Below, piece by piece: positions 31,798 through 40,964 of a stretch of 64,000 nt of DNA. Every line of letters begins with the position of its first letter. Within the stretch, counting starts at the first letter, position 1. Location: positions 1,674,001 through 1,738,000 of the forward strand of contig NZ_CP051302.1 in assembly GCF_024181405.1 (NCBI RefSeq), in the 5' to 3' direction. A program made the position numbers and the translations under genes. The notes under the pieces were generated by a model. It did no database searches and was not told the origin of the DNA. It was given only the letters and a program-made list of their open reading frames with translations. The DNA is from Treponema denticola. Its GTDB lineage: Bacteria > Spirochaetota > Spirochaetia > Treponematales > Treponemataceae.

Positions 31798-34700
31798 CTA
31801 TGGACTAGGGGCAGTAATTGTTAATTTCCCATCATTATCCACATACCAGTTTTGAGTCTCCTTCTTTGTAACTTTGAATTTTTTAGCTTCATTTGAAAGA
31901 TTAACAGTAGCATCACCTTCCAGTACTAGTTTCCCTTCAGTATAATTAGCATCAGGCACGGTAATTCTTGCGGCCTGATTTTGACCGGCAGTTAAGGAGC
32001 CTATGATTTTAATTTTCTTCTTATTGGAAAGATAAACATCATTTTTACCGTGTGTATACTCATCTGTACCGCTTGAAGGTGTTATTTTGGCATTGCCTGA
32101 AAGTTCAAATTTATTTCCAAGGTGGAAAACTCCTCCGCCTTTTTTTGTAGCAATATTTGCTTCTCCATTTTCATCACCTCCTATAATACCTCCCGTCATT
32201 GTAAAGTTACTTTTATGAATACAGACACCTCCTCCATTACCGCTATTATCAAAAGAATTGGAGTCATCGACAATAGCCTTATTCTTTATGATTTTACCTC
32301 CACTCATATTAAATATCCCGCCCTCACCATTAAAAACACCGCCTCCGGATCCAACCATGGTTGACGTTAAATTAGAGAGGCCTGCCATATTTTCTTCAAT
32401 GGAGCCGCCTGTCATATTAAATGTTGCTTTACTCCATACAGCTCCGCCATTAGTATCAGCCGTACATGATGATATAGAAGACCCCGTTTCCATAGTAAGC
32501 AGAGTCTTACTCTTATCACCATATATCCGAACTCCTCCTCCGGTAAATATTGTTTTACAATATTCTATTTTAGTTCCAATTTTAAGAGTACAGTGAGCTT
32601 TTTCTCCTCCTGATTTAAGATCTATGTCGATGGCCCCGCCGTCTTTTGCTTCACAATTGGAGATAACGGTATTGGTAATTATACATTCACCCTCTAATAT
32701 TTTTATAGCTCCACCACCCTGATTTGTTACTTTACCTTTAGTTAATTTAATATTATCCAGTTTAAGTATAGCCTTATCATCAACCTTAAATATCCTGCAT
32801 TTTTCATTAGCATTAAGAGTTGCAGAACTATCCTTGCCCTTAATAGTTACATTACGGTTCACATTAATTTCATCAGAGACACCACCTGCAGTAAGCGTAC
32901 CCTGTACTATAATTAGCTCAGCTCCTCCACTGATCTTTTGAACCTCGGTTTTTAACTCTGCCCAAGTTGTAACAGTCTTACCTTGATTATCTTCTTCCAA
33001 TTGTCCGGCAGCATTGATTCTCCACTTTTTACCATCAGTATCATCGGTAACCTTGAATTTCGATACTTGATCTGCAAGAGTAACTCCGGAAGAGGCTTCT
33101 ACTACCGATCTACTAGCATTGTATGGGGCGACGGGACTTATTCTGGCAACAGGGGTTTCAGTTAGTGAGCCTGTAACAGTGATTACCTTATCTGCAGGAA
33201 GATAAATATCGTTTTTTCCCAGGGTATTTTCATCGGGTACAGCAGAAGGGACTATTTTTGCAGAACCTGAGATTTTGAAAGTTCCGTTATTGTAGACGGC
33301 TCCTCCCAGTTTTGCTTTATTCTCTTTTATTTCTCCGCCTTCCATTATGAGTGTACCTGAATTATATATACCTCCGCCATTGCCTGTAACAATGGTTCCG
33401 TCAGATTTTTTTGCATTATTTCCCTGTATAATACAAGAACCTTTTATAGTAAGAGTTCCGTGGTCCGAAATATAAACACCTCCTCCACCGTCAGCACCGA
33501 CTCTCGATTCATTATTTAATATTTGTGCATTATTTTGTAAAACAAGACTTCCTTTATCAAGATATATACCCCCTCCTTTACCGTTACTTGTGCAAGTATT
33601 ACCGCTTATTTCGGTAGAGCCTTCAATTATGTTTTCCCCTGAATTGGTAGTAATGTAAATTCCGGCTCCTTTTTCTGCTTCATTGGATACAATCTTTGAT
33701 GAACCCTTTATCCATAATCGCCCATCAGAAGAGCTGCTTATATAAATTGCGCCGCCTTTTCCTGAATTTGTATTATTTTTACATTCAGTTATAGTTACAT
33801 TTTCAAGTTCTAATGATGCTCCTGTTACATGTACTCCTGCCCCGAGCCCCCCTATATCATCTTTTCCTTTTTTAAGAGTTATATCTTTTAATTTAAGAGT
33901 TGCCCCGTTATGAACCTTAAATATCCTATGCTTGTAATTGGCATCGAGTACAGCCGAAGGACCTTCTCCCTCGATTGTAAGGTTTTTACGTATTGAAATT
34001 TCTGAAGTACTATTATTTGCTGTAAGAGTATTTTTTACGGTTATTGTATCGCCGGAATTTGCTGCAGTTACGGCATCTTGAAGTCCTTGCCATGTCGTAA
34101 CTTTAGTAATCTCTTTTTTTAGTACAAGAGCATTTTGTGAGGAATCCCTTTGAAGCGACCAAGTTTGCCCGGGTTTCTGAGTTAAACTAAATTTGGATAT
34201 GTCCCCATCATTTAAGATATAGCCTTCTCCTTTTACTACCTGTCTACTCTCAGTATAGGGATTTTCTGCAGGTGTTATTCTGGCGATAGAGTTTTCAGTT
34301 AGTGCGCCTGTAACTGTGATTATCTTTCCTGTAGTAAGATAAACATCGTTTTTGGTTAGGTCAACAGTGATTTTTGCAGAACCGGATATTTTAAAAGTTC
34401 CACTATTGTAGACGGCTCCTCCTAAACCGTTCGGAGAAATAGTTTTATTGTTTCTTATTATAGAATTACCCTTAATATCAATATTACCGGTTGAAGATAT
34501 AGCTCCTCCTGCCATACCGGCTTCAGAATCTGCTATATCGGTATTGTCGAGAGTTAAAACCGAGCCATTTCCGGCTTTTATAGCCCCGCCTGTAGCCTCA
34601 TAAGGACTTCCTTCAACTTTTCCTTTTTGAAGGGTGATGTTTCTCACGGTAAGAGATTTGTTTTCCTTTACTTCGAATATGCGATGCTTGGAGTCTGCAT

Positions 34701-36963
34701 CTATAATATCAACGGCCTTTCCGGTTGAACCTGTTATGGTCAGATTTTTATCTATTGAAATTTGTTGGGTATGGTCTCCAGCCTTTATGTGTCCTTTTAT
34801 TATTATGGTATCGCCGGAATTTGCTGCAGTTACAACATCTTGAAGTACTTGCCAGCTCGTAATTTCAGTAATCTGTTGTTTTAGTACAAGAGCATTTTGT
34901 GTATCATGTTTTTGAATCAGCCAATTTTCACCTGCTTTAGGCGTCAAATTAAATTTGGATACATAAGTGTTCGGCAAGGTGAAGCCATCTCCTTTTACTA
35001 CCTCTCTACCCTCAGTATAGGTATTGGCTTCAGGTGTTATTCTGGCGACATTGGCTTCAGTTAATTGTCCGGTAACTGTAATTACCTTTCCTGATGGAAG
35101 ATAAACATCGTTCGTGGTTGGGTCAATAGTGATTTTTGCAGAACCGGATATTTTGAAAGTTCCGTTATTGTAGACGGCGCCTCCCTGATGAGCTTTGTTT
35201 CCGCTTATGACGGAACCATCATTAATATTTAAAGTTCCGCCTGTATATATAGCCCCTCCTGATGTACTTGCTTCCGAATCCTTGATATCCGTATTGCTAA
35301 GAGTTAAAACCGATCCGTTTTCGGATATGACAGCTCCGCCTATGCCGGCTTTTCCGTTTTGAAGTGTAAGGCCTGTCAAGTTTAAAGTTCTTCCGATTTT
35401 TATCGTAAATATTCGATGAAGGGTACCGGGTTTATTAGAACCGTCCTTATTGGCATCGATGATGTCACCGGCCTTTCCGTTTAGACCTTGGATATTTATG
35501 TCTTCGCGTACCTCAATTTCTCCCGAGTTATCTGCTTCATTTGTTGAAACTATATGCCCGTTTATATAAACAGTATCCCCGGCAGAGACAAGGTTTACAG
35601 CCTTTTTAAGAATCTGCCATGAACCATTACCGGAGCGCACTTCCTTTTTTATTTTATAATAATAAGTCTTTTCATCGCTGTCGGTATAATTAGGCCCTCT
35701 TGCCTTTAATTTGACCTCGTATATTTCATCCACTCCCGGAATCGGGTCCAGTAATATCTTTGTAATACCTCCGCTTTGTTGGCTGCTGCCTTTAGGCCCT
35801 GTAAAATCTGAGGGCGCCGGAGTAGAAGCCGACAGTTTTACCTCAGCATCTATAGTTACACCGGAAGAAGGATAAGCAGTATTATGAGCTTTTAGTACAA
35901 CAGTGTTTCCAAAACATGAAGATATGTGAATCGGATTCGTAGCTGTTCCGGTGCTCAATGCACTTTCATTATCCGTATAGACTCCGGAGGTTATTAATGT
36001 ACTCATTCCGGAATCGTAAGAAATTTGCGGAACAGGAAGTTTTGCTAAATTGGTTATACCCGAGGTTTCCTCAGAAACAAGACCTTTCCAATCTTTTACC
36101 TTGGCCTCATAGCTCAAACTCTCTCCGATTTTTACTTCGGTTTTGATACAAAGTACCCATTTTCTTTCATTCGAATTTGCAGCAGGAATCTGCGGAAAAC
36201 CTGTTGCTGCAAAAGGCGTGATTATTTCATCCGGAGGAATAAGAAACTCCTGAGAGACGCTCACATCGAAGCCTTCTGTTGTTAATTTTATTGGAATGGG
36301 AGCTTTTTGGAGACCTGCCAAAGTCAGGTAAACCTCAGATATATCACCATGAAGATTTATGGATTGTGGAATGCTTTCAAATTTAAAGATTAAAACATAA
36401 TACCAATCCGAACCCTGTTGTATTTTTCCTGTAGTAAGCCATTCGGGCTTAGGCGGAACCGTGTTAGCTCTAAGTTTATAATTGTAATTTTGCTCGAACC
36501 TTCTTTTATCTCTTTTATTATACAGGTTTATTTTAGGATTGAGGTTCGCTTTTCCCTGTTCGTTTTTAAGTAAAAATTCTTTTGTATAAGTAAGCTCGAG
36601 TTTATCGAAAGCTTTTTGAACTAAAGAATAATCTATTCCCGCCTCAGGGCTCCCGCCGTGTTGTCCTTTTACATTTTTATCAAAGATGATAATGTCAGCC
36701 GGAGCGCCCGTATCATTGGGCATTAAAAATTCAAATTTTTGGGAGTTATGAAGTTTAAAATAAATGTGTGCATCTTCGCCTGAGGGCAAGGAGAAAAAGC
36801 CGTCCTCGTCAACCGGAACTCCTGAGGGAATTTCAATTCCGATTATATTTGCTATATCTGTCCAATATGAAAAAGTTTCTTCAATTCCGATAATCAACTG
36901 TTTACATGATATCAAACTGAACAAAAACAAGAAGGTCAAAAAGTTAATCAAAATTTTTTTCAT
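31798..36963 (-). CDS. Giant Pmp-like repeat lipoprotein
   Basis: The protein has 1721 residues. Signal peptide with lipobox SLISC (Cys20). Residues about 20-430 resemble the N-terminal region of the 819-residue lipoprotein (CKQ, ...YW, IPSG, FLMP, a KDWKGLVSEE segment). Four modules then begin with a Trp-led motif near residues 449 (WQILKKAV), 704 (WQVLQDVV), 958 (WQGLQDAV) and 1334 (WAELKTEV). Each continues with GDT--I-G, a -DAN--HRIF- strand, then GGAI/GGGV beta-helix turns and a block NDVYL...ITVTG-LTE--VARITP. No autotransporter barrel or LPXTG is seen, so it should be tethered by lipid, likely on the surface. It has an AGGAG Shine-Dalgarno and follows its upstream gene by 22 nt. Confidence 0.88.
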   Translation of the reverse strand: MKKILINFLTFLFLFSLISCKQLIIGIEETFSYWTDIANIIGIEIPSGVPVDEDGFFSLPSGEDAHIYFKLHNSQKFEFLMPNDTGAPADIIIFDKNVKGQHGGSPEAGIDYSLVQKAFDKLELTYTKEFLLKNEQGKANLNPKINLYNKRDKRRFEQNYNYKLRANTVPPKPEWLTTGKIQQGSDWYYVLIFKFESIPQSINLHGDISEVYLTLAGLQKAPIPIKLTTEGFDVSVSQEFLIPPDEIITPFAATGFPQIPAANSNERKWVLCIKTEVKIGESLSYEAKVKDWKGLVSEETSGITNLAKLPVPQISYDSGMSTLITSGVYTDNESALSTGTATNPIHISSCFGNTVVLKAHNTAYPSSGVTIDAEVKLSASTPAPSDFTGPKGSSQQSGGITKILLDPIPGVDEIYEVKLKARGPNYTDSDEKTYYYKIKKEVRSGNGSWQILKKAVNLVSAGDTVYINGHIVSTNEADNSGEIEVREDINIQGLNGKAGDIIDANKDGSNKPGTLHRIFTIKIGRTLNLTGLTLQNGKAGIGGAVISENGSVLTLSNTDIKDSEASTSGGAIYTGGTLNINDGSVISGNKAHQGGAVYNNGTFKISGSAKITIDPTTNDVYLPSGKVITVTGQLTEANVARITPEANTYTEGREVVKGDGFTLPNTYVSKFNLTPKAGENWLIQKHDTQNALVLKQQITEITSWQVLQDVVTAANSGDTIIIKGHIKAGDHTQQISIDKNLTITGSTGKAVDIIDADSKHRIFEVKENKSLTVRNITLQKGKVEGSPYEATGGAIKAGNGSVLTLDNTDIADSEAGMAGGAISSTGNIDIKGNSIIRNNKTISPNGLGGAVYNSGTFKISGSAKITVDLTKNDVYLTTGKIITVTGALTENSIARITPAENPYTESRQVVKGEGYILNDGDISKFSLTQKPGQTWSLQRDSSQNALVLKKEITKVTTWQGLQDAVTAANSGDTITVKNTLTANNSTSEISIRKNLTIEGEGPSAVLDANYKHRIFKVHNGATLKLKDITLKKGKDDIGGLGAGVHVTGASLELENVTITECKNNTNSGKGGAIYISSSSDGRLWIKGSSKIVSNEAEKGAGIYITTNSGENIIEGSTEISGNTCTSNGKGGGIYLDKGSLVLQNNAQILNNESRVGADGGGGVYISDHGTLTIKGSCIIQGNNAKKSDGTIVTGNGGGIYNSGTLIMEGGEIKENKAKLGGAVYNNGTFKISGSAKIVPSAVPDENTLGKNDIYLPADKVITVTGSLTETPVARISPVAPYNASRSVVEASSGVTLADQVSKFKVTDDTDGKKWRINAAGQLEEDNQGKTVTTWAELKTEVQKISGGAELIIVQGTLTAGGVSDEINVNRNVTIKGKDSSATLNANEKCRIFKVDDKAILKLDNIKLTKGKVTNQGGGAIKILEGECIITNTVISNCEAKDGGAIDIDLKSGGEKAHCTLKIGTKIEYCKTIFTGGGVRIYGDKSKTLLTMETGSSISSCTADTNGGAVWSKATFNMTGGSIEENMAGLSNLTSTMVGSGGGVFNGEGGIFNMSGGKIIKNKAIVDDSNSFDNSGNGGGVCIHKSNFTMTGGIIGGDENGEANIATKKGGGVFHLGNKFELSGNAKITPSSGTDEYTHGKNDVYLSNKKKIKIIGSLTAGQNQAARITVPDANYTEGKLVLEGDATVNLSNEAKKFKVTKKETQNWYVDNDGKLTITAPSP
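32650..35660 (-). repeat. Tandem intragenic repeat modules in the giant lipoprotein gene
   Basis: Three to four modules (about 254, 255 and 376 codons between Trp-led starts) repeat along the gene. The similarity extends to DNA: the stretch around 35131-35180 recurs near 34372-34420 and 33260-33305 with few changes. The Trp-led segment at 34811-34860 recurs at 34051-34100. Such identity at third positions suggests recent duplication or ongoing recombination. Confidence 0.75.
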
Positions 36964-36985
36964 AATCTTCTAATTCTCCTATAGA

Positions 36986-38179
36986 TTAAAATTCCCAACC
37001 TAAAGAAAGAGAGGGCTGAATTACATATTTCGGGAAATCTTTTCTAAATAGAAAAGTATGTTCTAAATTTAATTCAATATATAATTTTTTATAAAGATAA
37101 ACTTGCAAGGCCGTTCCTGCATTAATGGAAGGACACCAAAACCAATATGGAGGACTTTTGATATCCGTTCCCGAATATTCAAATTTTGCCTGAAACATAG
37201 ATGCAACACCTCCGCCAAGGTGCAAATCAAAATTAAGTCTTCGCTTAATTATTGGAAATATATATACAAAATTAACCTGAGGTAAAATAAAACCGGCTTT
37301 TAATATATATGAATCGGGTTTATTTTTTAGCTGCATTAAAGAAAGGCCTAAACCTAAACCGAAATGCCCATATGCCCTTTTTAGAGGCATAAAAGCAAAT
37401 CTTAAAGAGCCTCCTAAGGGGAAAATATTGGATTTAAAATACTTGTAAAGAGTTTCATTTTTAACAAAGAAACTAAAAGTATAACCTAGAGAAAGAAAAA
37501 TATCGATAGGTTTTTGAAATTTACAATTTATAGTTTTTGAGTTATCATAAAGACCGCTGGGATCTTTTGCCGTAAGAACATAGGTTCCGGCCTTTAATTT
37601 TGAAAAGTTAAGTCTAATTGTAATTTTTTTACCCGATTTATCGGAATCTATAATATCACATTGTACCGGAGTTTCATTATCTTTAGTCAATGTAAATACG
37701 GTTTCAGGAAATATATTCTTTCCCGAAACTATAATATAATCTGCTTTTGGCTCATCAAAATATATAGAGTCAATGGATAAGGATAGCACTTCAGGCTGAT
37801 ATGCAACACGTACATCAAAATTTCTATATTCACTTATAATTTCCACCTGATTGAGAAGGTTAATAACTGCTACCCTATAACGGTATTTACCCGGTTTTAA
37901 TGAAACATTTATCGAATTCTTCTTTAAAGTTTTTTTGTCTATTTGTATCCATTTTTCGGATTGATATTTTTCAAGTAAAAATTCATAACCCAATATGTCG
38001 TCTATTGCTTCCCATGACAAGTGTTGGTACAAAGAAGAGCCTTCATTTCCTTCCTCTATAAAATAACTTTTTTGAGTTTTTGAATCATTGTTAATTGCAC
38101 CCTCAACTCCTTGAGAGTATAAATAGTCAGGCCTGCAAAACAGTAAAATAAATAAAACACAACATATTCTATTGACCAT
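36986..38179 (-). CDS. Secreted protein with Ig-like region and C-terminal outer-membrane barrel-like domain
   Basis: The start at 38179 is preferred (GGAG Shine-Dalgarno 6 nt upstream; signal peptide MVNRICCVLFILLFC) over one 18 nt earlier. That gives 397 residues. The first half contains fibronectin/Ig-like strands (HLSWEAIDDILGYEFLLEK, LKPGKYRYRVAVINL, LKAGTYVLTAKDPSG). The second half (from about 230) is a run of amphipathic strands (SLGYTFSFFVKN, YGHFGLGLGLSLMQL, LNFDLHLGGGVASMF) ending SLGWEF, a classic terminal Phe. By position next to the FecR/cyclase pair it may match T. pallidum Tp0483, reported as a fibronectin binder (from memory). The start overlaps the FecR-domain gene by 11 nt. 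Confidence 0.75.
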   Translation of the reverse strand: MVNRICCVLFILLFCRPDYLYSQGVEGAINNDSKTQKSYFIEEGNEGSSLYQHLSWEAIDDILGYEFLLEKYQSEKWIQIDKKTLKKNSINVSLKPGKYRYRVAVINLLNQVEIISEYRNFDVRVAYQPEVLSLSIDSIYFDEPKADYIIVSGKNIFPETVFTLTKDNETPVQCDIIDSDKSGKKITIRLNFSKLKAGTYVLTAKDPSGLYDNSKTINCKFQKPIDIFLSLGYTFSFFVKNETLYKYFKSNIFPLGGSLRFAFMPLKRAYGHFGLGLGLSLMQLKNKPDSYILKAGFILPQVNFVYIFPIIKRRLNFDLHLGGGVASMFQAKFEYSGTDIKSPPYWFWCPSINAGTALQVYLYKKLYIELNLEHTFLFRKDFPKYVIQPSLSLGWEF

Positions 38180-40964
38180 ACATAACTCCGGTTTCATCAG
38201 TAGAAACTTTTTTTGACTGAGGTAATTCTATCTTAAATTTTTTAACGGCAGTTTTTCCATCTTGAACGATATTGGTTCCGTCAAATTTTTGTTGAGGTTT
38301 TACTTCGATATAAAGCACACCTCGCGACAACAAATTCAATTTTGTAAAATTTAATTCAATATTGCCCGAGACGGTTTGAGGAACACTCTCTCTATAAATC
38401 GTTTTTAAAGAATTATATATTCTTACAAGATAATGGGTAGCCTCAGGGCTCCTACTCCAAACAAATCTTATGCTCCGATTATTTTTAAAAAAATCGACAT
38501 CCAATACCGTATCTTGCTTAGGCATAAGTATATCCGGCGCTTCTAATAAAGGAATCGAAAGAATCTTAAATGAAGCATCCTTTCGGCTTGAAATATCAAA
38601 GCCCTTTGCAGTTTTTGCGATTACCCGCCATATATATTTACCGGCCTCAAGAGGCGGTAATTGTACAGTTTGTTCAGGATTCTTTATAGAAAGAACAGGC
38701 TTTTTTTCTCCTGCCTTAATCAAAATTAACTGCGAATCTTCAGGGTCTTCAACGGAAGACCATTTTAAAACATCCGGCTTTAAAACGGCATCTATACCCT
38801 TAATGCTCATACCTTCACTAGGATATATAAGTTCAACAGGTTTTAAATGCATTAAGTCTACTTTACTGTCAGCAGTAAACCCGTATCTTTTGCCGGCTCT
38901 TTCATTTAAAGATGTAAAACCTTGAACACTTATTATATAAGAACCGTCATCAATAGATTTGATATCTACATCAATTTCAGTCCCCGTAATATATGAGTTT
39001 TCATATACCGGTTTTTGATTCAATCCTTCAGGGGTAATCCTAAACTGATAATAGTCTGCTTCAGGAACTTGCGTCCACTTAAATTTATTTTCCCCCTTAG
39101 GTAAAATAATTATTTTATTTTTTAAATTTATAAATTCCGGTTTGGGAAGCGGCGGAACAATAATCAGCTTTTTTGTTTCACTCTTTATAGAATCGTTTTT
39201 GTTTTTTGCTAAAACACGCCAATACCATTCACCGTTTTCCAATGAGATACCTTCTGCCGAAGAGCCGGTCACTTTTTTATCGACTTCAAGTTTATTAAAA
39301 TCTTGCGATGATGAAACCTGAAAAAAGTATTCATCAGTTGTATTTGTTTTCCATGTAAACCTTGTATCTTTGCAAAAAGAGTCTGCAATAATATAACCGT
39401 CGGGAGGAAAAATTGACCGGACAAAAATTTCTTCTCCGTCGATTTTTAGTTTTTCGGGTTTGCTTAAAACCAATGAAATTTCATTTTTATCCAGAGCTTC
39501 GATATTCCAGTAATAGCCCGATGAAGGCAGGGTTTTCTCAAAATCTTTTATTTCAAAATAGTTTGAAGTTAATACTTTTTCGAAAACTATGTTAGACATA
39601 TTTTCATCCGTAAAAACACGGAAATTATATTTTTTTGCCTCCGGCACTGACGGCCAAGAAAAGAAAACCTTACTCCCTTCAGGCGTCTTGCTCATATTTT
39701 GAAAACCGGATAAAACAATAGTCTCTTTATTTTTTGCCTGTTGAACATAAAAGACACCTGTCTCGGAAGTTTGAAAAAAATCTTCTTCCGTAATATAATT
39801 AGGGACAACACGCCAGTACCATTTTCCGTTTTCAATACCGTTAAGGTTTACCGACGAAGTATTTATAATCCGGCTGATTTTCGGATTTTTAAACGAATCA
39901 TTATCTGAAAGCTCAATCAAATAATTTGAAGCGGCAGAGTTTCCCTCCCAAGAAAATCTTATCGCAGGTAAATCGTTTATATAAGAAAATTCTTCATTTA
40001 AAACGGGCTCAAGCAGTTTAGGAGGAGGAGCATCGGCAATGTTAAGCTTCCCATTTGCCGCCGAAATATCTTCCGGTCCCAGAGTCGAAGAATAAAGCCT
40101 CCAATAAATATTCCCTGATGAAATACTTCGCTGTAATTTGTTCAAGCCCTTTAATTGAACTTTTTCGGTATCGGCATTAAAATTGCGTGTTGGAGAAATT
40201 TCAAATATAAGGTCTTCTGTTTCGGGAAAAGAACTTTGCCAGCTAAACAAAACATCTACAGCTTCTCCATCCTTATTGAAATTAAAAATCTTCTCGGAAG
40301 AAGACGGACTTATCATGGTAATGGAAGGCTTACCGTCTTCAACCAAAACCGTTCCGGCTTTTAAAACCGAAGGTTCGAGAACAGACTCGGAAGGATTTTC
40401 CGCTTGAACGTTTGCAGGTTTAGATACCGAGGCTTCACCCTTTTCGACTGCAATTTTTATCGGATTTTCTCCGGATTTTGAAGTATGAAGAACCGACTCT
40501 TTTTCGATAGCAACCGAAGCATTTCCTGATTTTACAAGCATTTTAGAATCCACGGTTTTAACCGAAACATTTCCTTCACTTATTTGAACTGAAACATCTT
40601 TTTCGTCCTTAGGCTTAAAAATCTGAATCATAGTGTTTTCGCCGACATTTACCGTACTTTTATCGGTAAAATAAATAGTCGCTTCCGAATTCGATGCAGT
40701 ACGGATTGTGTCCCCGTTATATACATGGGAATACTGAGCAGGTCTATCCCAAACAGCCCTGTCTATAAATTTGCGCTGAACACTTTTTTCTTTATAACTT
40801 ACAATTGCAATCGAAGGCTTATCCCTATCAAGCGTTTTGTTTAAATTTTTCCAAAATAAAAATGCGGTAGAACCGGCTATCAATAATGAGATGAGAACAA
40901 CAAAGATGTCGGCAAATTTATTATCAATTTTAGGATTGTATCTTGTATTTTTTTTCGTCTTCAT
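38169..40964 (-). CDS. FecR-domain protein with repeated fibronectin-like modules
   Basis: The protein has 931 residues. One membrane helix (about 18-38) anchors it in the inner membrane. A FecR-type domain follows (about 60-165: YNGDTIRTASNSEATIYFTDKSTVNVGENTMIQI, ISEGNVSVKT). The rest is a series of about 90-residue strand modules that repeat the pattern F-W-----A--Y---I-...NG-WYWRV (for example near 385, 610 and 790), like fibronectin type III units. It lies between the cyclase gene (35-nt overlap) and the outer-membrane-like gene. A link across the periplasm between the two is a reasonable guess. No sigma factor gene is adjacent, so it is not a classical FecIR system. Confidence 0.82.
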   Translation of the reverse strand: MKTKKNTRYNPKIDNKFADIFVVLISLLIAGSTAFLFWKNLNKTLDRDKPSIAIVSYKEKSVQRKFIDRAVWDRPAQYSHVYNGDTIRTASNSEATIYFTDKSTVNVGENTMIQIFKPKDEKDVSVQISEGNVSVKTVDSKMLVKSGNASVAIEKESVLHTSKSGENPIKIAVEKGEASVSKPANVQAENPSESVLEPSVLKAGTVLVEDGKPSITMISPSSSEKIFNFNKDGEAVDVLFSWQSSFPETEDLIFEISPTRNFNADTEKVQLKGLNKLQRSISSGNIYWRLYSSTLGPEDISAANGKLNIADAPPPKLLEPVLNEEFSYINDLPAIRFSWEGNSAASNYLIELSDNDSFKNPKISRIINTSSVNLNGIENGKWYWRVVPNYITEEDFFQTSETGVFYVQQAKNKETIVLSGFQNMSKTPEGSKVFFSWPSVPEAKKYNFRVFTDENMSNIVFEKVLTSNYFEIKDFEKTLPSSGYYWNIEALDKNEISLVLSKPEKLKIDGEEIFVRSIFPPDGYIIADSFCKDTRFTWKTNTTDEYFFQVSSSQDFNKLEVDKKVTGSSAEGISLENGEWYWRVLAKNKNDSIKSETKKLIIVPPLPKPEFINLKNKIIILPKGENKFKWTQVPEADYYQFRITPEGLNQKPVYENSYITGTEIDVDIKSIDDGSYIISVQGFTSLNERAGKRYGFTADSKVDLMHLKPVELIYPSEGMSIKGIDAVLKPDVLKWSSVEDPEDSQLILIKAGEKKPVLSIKNPEQTVQLPPLEAGKYIWRVIAKTAKGFDISSRKDASFKILSIPLLEAPDILMPKQDTVLDVDFFKNNRSIRFVWSRSPEATHYLVRIYNSLKTIYRESVPQTVSGNIELNFTKLNLLSRGVLYIEVKPQQKFDGTNIVQDGKTAVKKFKIELPQSKKVSTDETGVMYGQ

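Noticed and set aside
32650..35660. CRISPR-like or intergenic direct repeats
   Set aside because: The repeated blocks are far longer than CRISPR units and lie inside one open reading frame, where they encode protein modules.
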